DNA from: Osmia lignaria lignaria
Taxonomy: Eukaryota > Arthropoda > Insecta > Hymenoptera > Megachilidae
Assembly (NCBI RefSeq): GCF_051020975.1
Contig: NW_027478168.1
Span: 1 to 64,000 of the forward strand
Length of the DNA stretch: 64,000 bases
Reading direction: 5' to 3'
Shown: piece after piece, positions 39,310-48,686 of the stretch
How positions within the stretch are numbered: position 1 is the stretch's first letter
How the letters are laid out: the number at the start of each line of letters is the position of its first letter
Notes under the pieces: generated by a model
What the model was told of the DNA's origin: nothing
Database searches by the model: none
Seen by the model: only the letters and a program-made list of their open reading frames with translations
Program-made: the position numbers and the translations under genes

Positions 39310-42300
39310 GCAGAGTTATCTCAAAGAAAGGGGCCACGGTGTTTCTGTATCTCTATTATGTTGGTGCGGTTTCGGAACTTTTAAATATCTTGATATATCT
39401 CGAAAACTACGCGTTTGATCAAAAAATATCATAGAACATAAATAGTAGGAAACTTAATTTCCTATAAAAAAGCTCTCTCAACATTTTGCCACAGCTCGCA
39501 TCGTTTCCGAGATATTTGCAGATTTAGCTCAAAGGAAGGGGCCTGACGGACATATTTCGAGATATTTCTTCTTCTTGTTGTTCTTCTTCTGCACAGCCAA
39601 ACTAGAACTGGCATTTGCTGCTCTCAATAGGGCAGAGTTATCTCACCGAAAGGGCCCACGGTGTTTCTGTATCTCTATTATGTTGGTGCGGCTTCGCAAC
39701 TTTTAAATATCTTGATATATCTCGAGAACTACGCATCTGATCAAAAAATATCATAGAGCATAAAAAGTAGGAAACTTAATTCTCTACAAAAAAGGTCTTC
39801 TAACATTTTGCCATAGCTCGCATGGTTTGCGAGATATTTGCAGATTTAGCTCAAGGGAAGGGGCCTGACGGACATATTCCGAGATATGTGTTGTTCTTGC
39901 TGTGCTTCTTCTGTACAGCAAAGCTGGAACTGGCATTTGCTGCTCGCAATAGGGCAGAGTTATCTCACAGAAAGGGGCCACGGTGTTTCTGTATCTTTAT
40001 TATGTTGGTGCGGCTTCGGAACTTTTAAATATCTTGATATATCTCGAGAACTACGCATCTGATCAAAAAATATCATAGAACATAAACAGTAGGAAACTTA
40101 ATTTCCTACAAAAAAGGTCTCTCAAGATTTTGCCAGAGCTCGAATCGTTTCCGAGATATTTGCAGATTTATCTCAAGGGAAGGGGCCACGGTGTTTCTGT
40201 ATCTTTATTATGTTGGTGCGGCTTCGGAACTTTTCAATATCTTGATATATCTCGAAAACTAAGCATCTGATCAAAAAACACCACAGAACATGAATAGTAG
40301 GAAACTTAATTTCCTACAAAAAAGGTCTCTCAACATTTTTCCATAGCTCGCTTCGTTTCCGAGATATTTGCAGATTTACCTCAAGGGAAGGGGCCTGACG
40401 GACATATTTCGAGATATTTCTTTTCTTGTTGTGCTTCTTCTGCACAGCTAAGCTGGAACTGGCATTTGCAGCTCGCAATAGTGCAGAGTTATGTCACAGA
40501 AAGGGGCCACGGTGTTTCTGTATCTTTATTATGTTGGTGCGACTTCGGAACTATTAAATATCTCGAAATATCTCGAAAACTACGCATCTGACCAAAAAAT
40601 ATCACAGAACATAAATAGTAGGAAACTTAATTTCCTACAAAAAAGGTCTCTCAACATTTTGCCAGAGCTCGCATGGTTTCCGAGATATTTGCAGATTTAG
40701 CTCAAAGGGAGGGGCCTGACGGACATATTCCGAGATATTTCTTGTTCTTGCTGTGCTTCTTCTGTACAGCTAAGCTGGAACTGGCATTTGCTGCTCTCAA
40801 TAGGGCAGAGTTATCTCACCGAAAGGGGCCACGGTGTTTCTGTATCTCTATTATGTTGGTGCGGCTTCGCAACTTTTAAATATCTTGATATATCTCGAGA
40901 ACTACGCATCTGATCAAAAAATATCATAGAACATAAAAAGTAGGAAACTTAATTCTCTACAAAAAAGGTCTTCCAACATTTTGCCATAGCTCGCATGGTT
41001 TGCGAGATATTTGCAGATTTAGCTCAAGGGAAGGGGCCTGACGGACATATTCCGAGATATGTGTTGTTCTTGCTGTGCTTCTTCTGTACAGCAAAGCTGG
41101 AACTGGCATTTGCTGCTCGCAATAGGGCAGAGTTATCTCACAGAAAGGGGCCACGTTGTTTCTGTATCTCTATTATGTTGGTGCGGCTTCGGAACTTTTA
41201 AATATCTTGATATATCTCGAGAACTACGCATCTGATCAAAAAATATCATACAACATAAAAAGTAGGAAAGTTAATTCTCTATAAAAAAGGTCTCTAAACA
41301 TTTTCCATAGCTCGCTTCGTTTCCGAGATATTTGCAGATTTATCTCAAGGGAAGGGGCCTGACGGACATATTTCGAGATATTTCTTCTTCTTGTTGTTCT
41401 CCTTCCGCACAGCTAAGCTGGAAGTGGCATTTGCAGCTCGCTATAGTGCAGAGTTATCTCAAAGAAAGGGGCCACGGTGTTTCTGTATCTCTATTATGTT
41501 GGTGCGGCTTCGTAACTTTTAAATATCTTGATATATCTCGAAAACTAAGCATCTGATCAAAAAACATCACAGAACATGAATAGTAGGAAACTTAATTTCC
41601 TACAAAAAAGGTCTCTCAACATTTTTCCATAGCTCGCTTCGTTTCCGAGATATTTGCAGATTTACCTCAAGCGAAGGGGCCTGACGGACATATTTCGAGA
41701 TATTTCTTGTTCTTGTTGTGCTTCTTCTGCACAGCTAAGCTGGAACTGGCATTTGCAGCTCGCAATAGTGCAGAGTTATGTCACAGAAAGGGGCCACGGT
41801 GTTTCTGTATCTTTATTATGTTGGTGCGACTTCGGAACTATTAAATATCTCGATATATCTCGAAAACTGCGCATCTGACCAAAAAATATCATAGAACATA
41901 AATAGTAGGAAACTTAATTTCCTACAAAAAAGGTCTCTCAACATCTTGCGATAGCTCGCATCGTTTCCGAGATATTTGCAGATGTAGCTCAAGTGAAGGG
42001 GCCTGACGGACATATTCCGAGATATTTCTTGTTCTTGTTGGGGTTCTTCTGCACAGCTAAGCTGGAAGTGGCATTTGCAGCTAGTAATAGTGCAGAGTTA
42101 TCTCAAAGAAAGGGGCCACGGTGTTTCTGTATCTCTATTATGTTGGTGCGGTTTCGGAACTTTTAAATATCTTGATATATCTCGAAAACTACGCGTTTGA
42201 TCAAAAAATATCATAGAACATAAATAGTAGGAAACTTAATTTCCTACAAAAAAGCTCTCTCAACATTTTGCCACAGCTCGCATCGTTTCCGAGATATTTG

Positions 42301-44930
42301 CAGATTTAGCTCAAAGGAAGGGGCCTGACGGACATATTTCGAGATATTTCTTCTTCTTGTTGTTCTTCTTCTGCACAGCCAAACTAGAACTGGCATTTGC
42401 TGCTCTCAATAGGGCAGAGTTATCTCACCGAAAGGGCCCACGGTGTTTCTGTATCTCTATTATGTTGGTGCGGCTTCGCAACTTTTAAATATCTTGATAT
42501 ATCTCGAGAACTACGCATCTGATCAAAAAATATCATAGAGCATAAAAAGTAGGAAACTTAATTCTCTACAAAAAAGGTCTTCTAACATTTTGCCATAGCT
42601 CGCATGGTTTGCGAGATATTTGCAGATTTAGCTCAAGGGAAGGGGCCTGACGGACATATTCCGAGATATGTGTTGTTCTTGCTGTGCTTCTTCTGTACAG
42701 CAAAGCTGGAACTGGCATTTGCTGCTCGCAATAGGGCAGAGTTATCTCACAGAAAGGGGCCACGGTGTTTCTGTATCTTTATTATGTTGGTGCGGCTTCG
42801 GAACTTTTAAATATCTTGATATATCTCGAGAACTACGCATCTGATCAAAAAATATCATAGAACATAAACAGTAGGAAACTTAATTTCCTACAAAAAAGGT
42901 CTCTCAAGATTTTGCCAGAGCTCGAATCGTTTCCGAGATATTTGCAGATTTATCTCAAGGGAAGGGGCCACGGTGTTTCTGTATCTTTATTATGTTGGTG
43001 CGGCTTCGGAACTTTTCAATATCTTGATATATCTCGAAAACTAAGCATCTGATCAAAAAACACCACAGAACATGAATAGTAGGAAACTTAATTTCCTACA
43101 AAAAAGGTCTCTCAACATTTTTCCATAGCTCGCTTCGTTTCCGAGATATTTGCAGATTTACCTCAAGGGAAGGGGCCTGACGGACATATTTCGAGATATT
43201 TCTTTTCTTGTTGTGCTTCTTCTGCACAGCTAAGCTGGAACTGGCATTTGCAGCTCGCAATAGTGCAGAGTTATGTCACAGAAAGGGGCCACGGTGTTTC
43301 TGTATCTTTATTATGTTGGTGCGACTTCGGAACTATTAAATATCTCGAAATATCTCGAAAACTACGCATCTGACCAAAAAATATCACAGAACATAAATAG
43401 TAGGAAACTTAATTTCCTACAAAAAAGGTCTCTCAACATTTTGCCAGAGCTCGCATGGTTTCCGAGATATTTGCAGATTTAGCTCAAAGGGAGGGGCCTG
43501 ACGGACATATTCCGAGATATTTCTTGTTCTTGCTGTGCTTCTTCTGTACAGCTAAGCTGGAACTGGCATTTGCTGCTCTCAATAGGGCAGAGTTATCTCA
43601 CCGAAAGGGGCCACGGTGTTTCTGTATCTCTATTATGTTGGTGCGGCTTCGCAACTTTTAAATATCTTGATATATCTCGAGAACTACGCATCTGATCAAA
43701 AAATATCATAGAACATAAAAAGTAGGAAACTTAATTCTCTACAAAAAAGGTCTTCCAACATTTTGCCATAGCTCGCATGGTTTGCGAGATATTTGCAGAT
43801 TTAGCTCAAGGGAAGGGGCCTGACGGACATATTCCGAGATATGTGTTGTTCTTGCTGTGCTTCTTCTGTACAGCAAAGCTGGAACTGGCATTTGCTGCTC
43901 GCAATAGGGCAGAGTTATCTCACAGAAAGGGGCCACGTTGTTTCTGTATCTCTATTATGTTGGTGCGGCTTCGGAACTTTTAAATATCTTGATATATCTC
44001 GAGAACTACGCATCTGATCAAAAAATATCATACAACATAAAAAGTAGGAAAGTTAATTCTCTATAAAAAAGGTCTCTAAACATTTTCCATAGCTCGCTTC
44101 GTTTCCGAGATATTTGCAGATTTATCTCAAGGGAAGGGGCCTGACGGACATATTTCGAGATATTTCTTCTTCTTGTTGTTCTCCTTCCGCACAGCTAAGC
44201 TGGAAGTGGCATTTGCAGCTCGCTATAGTGCAGAGTTATCTCAAAGAAAGGGGCCACGGTGTTTCTGTATCTCTATTATGTTGGTGCGGCTTCGTAACTT
44301 TTAAATATCTTGATATATCTCGAAAACTAAGCATCTGATCAAAAAACATCACAGAACATGAATAGTAGGAAACTTAATTTCCTACAAAAAAGGTCTCTCA
44401 ACATTTTTCCATAGCTCGCTTCGTTTCCGAGATATTTGCAGATTTACCTCAAGCGAAGGGGCCTGACGGACATATTTCGAGATATTTCTTGTTCTTGTTG
44501 TGCTTCTTCTGCACAGCTAAGCTGGAACTGGCATTTGCAGCTCGCAATAGTGCAGAGTTATGTCACAGAAAGGGGCCACGGTGTTTCTGTATCTTTATTA
44601 TGTTGGTGCGACTTCGGAACTATTAAATATCTCGATATATCTCGAAAACTACGCATCTGACCAAAAAATATCATAGAACATAAATAGTAGGAAACTTAAT
44701 TTCCTACAAAAAAGGTCTCTCAACATCTTGCGATAGCTCGCATCGTTTCCGAGATATTTGCAGATGTAGCTCAAGTGAAGGGGCCTGACGGACATATTCC
44801 GAGATATTTCTTGTTCTTGTTGGGGTTCTTCTGCACAGCTAAGCTGGAAGTGGCATTTGCAGCTAGTAATAGTGCAGAGTTATCTCAAAGAAAGGGGCCA
44901 CGGTGTTTCTGTATCTCTATTATGTTGGTG
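39310..44930 (+). repeat. 2,782-bp SatC tandem duplication
   Basis: Two successive copies with an exact 2,782-bp offset cover about 39310-44930. Diagnostic shared variants include TCCTATAAAAAAGCTC/TCCTACAAAAAAGCTC (39465/42247), the shortened monomer at 40180/42962, CTTTTCTTG lacking three bases (about 40421/43203), and TTGGGGTTCTTCTGC (about 42039/44821). Copies differ at scattered single bases, for example AAACTGCGC at 41866 against AAACTACGC at 44648. Confidence 0.9.
40120..40335 (+). repeat. Internally deleted 208-bp SatC monomer
   Basis: At 40180-40187 the sequence AAGGGGCC passes directly from the GGCCTGACGG part of the monomer to the GGCCACGGTG part. About 114 bp, including the pyrimidine stretch and the GCACAGCTAAGCTGG block, are missing. 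AAGGGGCC flanks the lost segment on both sides in full monomers, which fits deletion between short direct repeats. The same deletion occurs at 42962-42969 in the second 2,782-bp copy, so the deletion came before that duplication. Confidence 0.88.
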
Positions 44931-46099
44931 CGGCTTCGGAACTTTTAAATATCTTGATATATCTCGAAAACTACGCGTCTGATCAAAAATATCATACAAC
45001 ATAAATAGTAGGAAACTTAATTTCCTACAAAAAAGGTCTCTCAACATTTAGCCACAGCTCGCATCGTGTCCGAGATATTTGCAGATTTAGCTCAAAGGAA
45101 GGGGCCTGACGGACATATTTCGAGATATTTCTTCTTCTTGTTGTTCTTCTTCTGCACAGCTAAACTGCAAAATGGCATTTCCAGCTCGCAATAGTGCAGA
45201 GTTATCTCAAAGAAAGGGGCCACGGTGTTTCTGTATCTTTATTATGTTGGTGCGGCTTCGGAACTTTTAAATATCTCGATATATCTCGAAAACTACGCAT
45301 CTGACCAAAAAATATCATAGAACATAAATAGTAGGAAACTTAATTTCCTACAAAACAGGTCTCTCAACATTTGGCCATAGCTCGCATCGTTTCCGAGATA
45401 TTTGCAGATGTAGCTCAAGTGAAGGGGCCTGACGGACATATTCCGAGATATTTCTTGTTCTTGTTGTGCTTCTGCTGCACAGCTAAGCTGGAAGTGGCAT
45501 TTGCTGCTCGCAATAGTGCAGAGTTATCTCACAGAAAGGGGCCACGGTGTTTCTGTATCTCTATTAAGTTGGTGCGGCTTCGGAACTTTTAGATATCTTG
45601 ATATATCTCGAAAACTACGCGTCTGATCAAAAATATCATACAACATAAATAGTAGGAAACTTAATTTCCGACAAAAAAGGTCTCTCAACATTTTGCCACA
45701 GCTCGCATCGTTTCCGAGATATTTGCAGATTTAGCTCAAAGGAAGGGGCCTGACGGACATATTTCGAGATATTTCTTCTTCTTGTTGTTCTTCTTCTGCA
45801 CAGCCAAACTGGAAGTGGCATTTCCAGCCCGCAATAGTGCAGAGTTATCTCAAAGAAAGGGGCCACGGTGTTTCTGTATCTCTATTATGTTGGTGCGGCT
45901 TCGGAACTTTTAAATATCTTGATATATCTCGAAAACTACGCGTCTGATCAAAAATATCATACAACATAAATAGTAGGAAACTTAATTTCCTACAAAAAAG
46001 GTCTCTCAACATTTTGCCACAGCTCGCATCGTTTCCGAGATATTTGCAGATTTAGCTCAAAGGAAGGGGCCTGACAGACATATTTCGAGATATTTCTTC

Positions 46100-46209
46100 T
46101 TCTTGTTGTTCTTCTTCTGCACAGCTAATCTGGAACTGGCATTTGCAGCTCGCAATAGTGCAGATTTAGCTCAAAGGAAGGGGCCTGACGGACATATTTC
46201 GACATATCG
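46100..46209 (+). repeat. Scrambled SatC edge and SatC/SatB junction
   Basis: The last SatC monomer jumps back on itself. AATAGTGCAG (about 46160) is followed by ATTTAGCTCAAAGGAAGG, which belongs about 100 bp earlier in the monomer; TGCAGA is common to both places. After a second CCTGACGGACATATTTCGA the sequence breaks into SatB at TTCCCACATATCGATGTAC. Two rearrangements therefore sit within about 50 bp of the array edge. Confidence 0.8.
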
Positions 46210-46302
46210 ACTTCCCACATATCGATGTACATTTAATAACAATCTCATTAGTACTATATCTACATTCGATATAATGTAATATACTTATTCGTGCCCACAG
46301 AT
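46205..46302 (-). repeat. SatB fragment left of the solo LTR
   Basis: Little more than one SatB monomer in minus orientation. It ends at CCCACAGAT, directly before the target duplication of the solo LTR. Confidence 0.9.
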
Positions 46303-46307
46303 GAATG
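46303..46307. repeat. Target-site duplication GAATG, left copy
   Basis: The GAATG directly before the LTR matches the GAATG at 46894-46898 directly after it. The equivalent SatB bases are usually CAATG, so the shared C-to-G variant supports a true duplication of one pre-existing monomer. Confidence 0.85.
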
Positions 46308-46893
46308 TGTTGCGTACGTGTTTTCTATTCCAACTGAACAGAGGAACCCGTACTTCGCACGCCGAATTAACCTTGTGCGAATTTTTGTTCTTCAAAGTGG
46401 ACTGTATGGATGTTGATAGAATGATACTCTAGATAACTCAAAATTCGATTTATTCGTGTTCTATGCTTGCTTTCGTAGAATGATGTCTGGTGTTCGTTGT
46501 CCTGTCGTTATATTTATAGCGCTACGTTGTGGCGGTTTCAAGAATTTTTGCATACTGATTGGTTGTTGAAAAAGGGAGGGGGTGGTGTCGAAAACTGCTG
46601 GATTTGCCTATGCATATAAGGGAAATTTTGTCCCTTCCGATGGTCATGCGAAATTCCGGGCAATCCTTGAGTGCCCACGCAGTGGTATGAAGGGTCCTAT
46701 TTGTGACCGTAGCGAGTAACAATCCCAAGGAACACCTCGACTTTTGACGCACATCTGAATAACATAAAAAATTATGACTCGGCTTCGAAACTGGGTATAG
46801 CGTGTTAATAAACTAATTTCTGATAAGTAACGGTTCCTTCGACAGGTATTGCTGCTACGGTAACTTATGCTACAATGAATTCGCTACGCGACA
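46308..46893 (+). mobile_element. Solo LTR of an LTR retrotransposon, 586 bp
   Basis: This non-satellite insert starts TGTTGCGTACG and ends CGCTACGCGACA. The ends form a short imperfect inverted repeat with canonical TG...CA termini. It is flanked on both sides by GAATG (46303-46307 and 46894-46898), and removing it with one GAATG restores an ordinary SatB monomer (CACAGATGAATGTACAT). On the + strand it has a TATAAG box at 46615-46620, an alternative TATATTTATA stretch near 46509, and AATAAA at 46807-46812, in the order expected for promoter and polyadenylation signal in an LTR. No internal coding region or second LTR is adjacent, so it is a solo LTR, probably left by recombination between two LTRs. 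A 5-bp duplication fits Ty3/gypsy, Copia or BEL/Pao; the superfamily cannot be told. A 76-codon minus-strand ORF inside it (46522-46752) looks fortuitous. Confidence 0.85.
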
Positions 46894-46898
46894 GAATG
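46894..46898. repeat. Target-site duplication GAATG, right copy
   Basis: Right-hand partner of 46303-46307. SatB continues directly from it as GAATGTACATATATTAAC. Confidence 0.85.
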
Positions 46899-47768
46899 TA
46901 CATATATTAACAATATCATTAGTACTATATCTACATTTGATATAACGTAATATACTGATTCATTCCCACAGATCAATGTACATTTAATAACAATATCATT
47001 ATTACGATATGTACACGAGATATAATGTAATATACAGATTCATTCCCACAGATCAATGTACATTTAATAACAATATCATTAGTACTATATCTACATTAGA
47101 TATGTATTGTACACTTAAAAACCATATCATTATTACCATATCTACATTAGATATAATGTAATATACTGATTCATTCCCACAGATCAATGTACATTTAATA
47201 ACAATATCATTATTACTATATCTACATTAGATACGTAATATAGATTTACAAATAATGCCATTATTACCATATCTGCGTTGGATATAATGTAACACACTGA
47301 TTTCTTCCCCCAGATCAATGTACATTTAATAACAATCTCATTAGTACTATATCTACATTCGATATAATGTAATATACTGATTCATTCCCACAGATCAATG
47401 TACATTTAATAACAATATCATTAGTACTTTACCTACATACGATATGTAATGTCATATACAGATTCATTCCCACAGATCAAGGTACATTTAATAACAATAT
47501 CATGAGTACTGTATCTACATTCGATATAATGTAATATACTGATTCCTTCCCACAGATCAACGTACAATTAATAACAATATCATTAGTACTATATCTACAG
47601 TCGATAAAATGTAATATACTGATTCATTCCCACAGAGCAATGTTCATTTAAGAACAATATCATTGGTTCTATATCTACATTCGATATGTAATGTACATTT
47701 AATAACAATATCATTATCACCATATCTACATTAGATATAATGTAATATACTGATTCCTTCCCACAGAT
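46899..47768 (-). repeat. SatB array, minus orientation
   Basis: About eleven SatB monomers, including ~51-bp short forms (around 47100 and 47690) in which ATTAGATATG runs directly into TATTGTACA or TAATGTACA. It breaks at CTTCCCACAGATG into inverted SatC. I see no gene. Confidence 0.93.
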
Positions 47769-48686
47769 GCAAATGCCACTTCCAGCTTAGCTGTGCAGAA
47801 GAAGAACAACAAGAAGAAGAAATATCTCGAAATATGACCGTCAGGCCCCTTCCGTTGAGTAAAATCTGCAAATATCTCGGAGACGATGCGAGCTATGGCA
47901 AAATGTTAAGAGAACGTTTTTGTAGGAAATTAAGTTTCCTACCATTTATGTTCTATGATATTTTTTGATCAGGTGCGAATTTGCCGAGGTAGATCGAGAT
48001 ATTTAAAAGTTCCGAAGCCGCACCAACATAATAAAGATACAGAAACAGCGTGGCCCCTTTCTTTGAGATAACTGTGCACTATTCCGAGCTGCAAATGCCA
48101 CTTCCAGCTCAGCTGTGCAGAAGAAGAAGAACAAGAAGAAGAAATATCTCGGAATATGTCCGTGTGGCCCCTTTCCTTGAGTTAAATCTGCAAATATCTT
48201 GGAAACGATGCGAGTTATGGCAAAATGTTTGGAGACATTTTTTGTAGTAAATTAAGTTTCCTACTTTCATTGTTCTATGATATTTTTTGATCAGATGCGT
48301 AGTTTTCGAGATATATCGAGATAATTAAAAGTTCCGAAGACGCACCAACATAATAAAGATACAGCAACACCGTTGCCCCTTTCTTTGAGATAACTCTGCA
48401 CTATTCCGAGCTGCAAATGCCACTTCCAACTTAGCTGTGCGGAACAAGCACAACAAGAACCAGAAATATCTCGGAATATGTCCGTGTGGCCCCTTTCCTT
48501 GAGTTAATCTGCAAATATCTCGGAAACGATGCGAGCTATGGCAAAATGTTAAGAGACCGTTTTTGTAGGAAATTAAGTTTCCCACTATTTATTTTGTATG
48601 ATATTTTTTGATCAGATGCGTAGTTTTCGAGATATATCGAGATATTTAAAAGTTCCGAAGCCGCACCAACATAATAAAGATACAGC
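47769..48686 (-). repeat. Inverted, divergent SatC island
   Basis: Just under three SatC monomers in the orientation opposite to the main array, reading CAAATGCCACTTCCAGC, then GAAGAAGAAATATCTCG, then GCAAATATCTCGGA. They are more diverged from the main array than its members are from each other, for example GGTGCGAATTTGCCGAGG near 47982 in place of the usual GATGCGTAGTTTTCGAG. The island is bounded on both sides by SatB in minus orientation. ORFs at 48050-48247 and 48325-48585 are satellite readings. Confidence 0.93.

Larger units (their letters stand above)
18000..39558 (+). repeat. 10.94-kb tandem duplication of 34 SatC monomers
   Basis: 18000-28939 matches 28940-39558 monomer for monomer, with an exact 10,940-bp offset over the first 9.5 kb. 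The join is sharp: 17998-17999 differ from 28938-28939, whereas both copies read AGATATTTCTTGTTCTTG from 18001 and 28941 and then share rare variants. After about 27480 the offset becomes 10,619 because copy 2 lacks one monomer present at about 27.51-27.83 kb. I saw few base differences, for example ACCAAAAGATATC near 20755 against ACCCAAAGATATC near 31695. Confidence 0.93.
16917..46204 (+). repeat. SatC satellite array, 322-bp monomer
   Basis: About ninety head-to-tail copies of a 322-bp monomer. In order it contains GTAGGAAACTTAATTTCC, a GGTCTCTCAACATTTTGCC block, CGTTTCCGAGATATTTGCAG, AGGGGCCTGACGGACATATT, a pyrimidine-rich TTCTTCTTGTTGTTCTTCTT stretch, GCACAGCTAAGCTGG, GGGGCCACGGTGTTTCTGTA, GGTGCGGCTTCGGAAC, and a TATCTCGATATATCTCG block. 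The first three or so monomers (16.9-18.0 kb) are more divergent than the interior, as is usual at array edges. ORFs of 65-84 residues recur once per monomer on both strands but never join across monomers, since 322 is not a multiple of three. I do not recognise the family. Confidence 0.97.

Noticed and set aside
16917..46204. 65-84-residue ORFs once per SatC monomer on both strands.
   Set aside because: These are chance frames inside a 322-bp monomer, broken at each monomer boundary and altered by indels.
1..46204. CENP-B-box-like motif in SatA (TTTTCGGCGAGAAATGGGTC variant) or SatC.
   Set aside because: Key bases of the box are not matched, and the closest string is a rare variant.
46522..46752. 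76-residue minus-strand ORF in the solo LTR.
   Set aside because: It lies wholly within a sequence defined as an LTR by its termini and target duplication, opposite to the signal order, with no recognisable motif.
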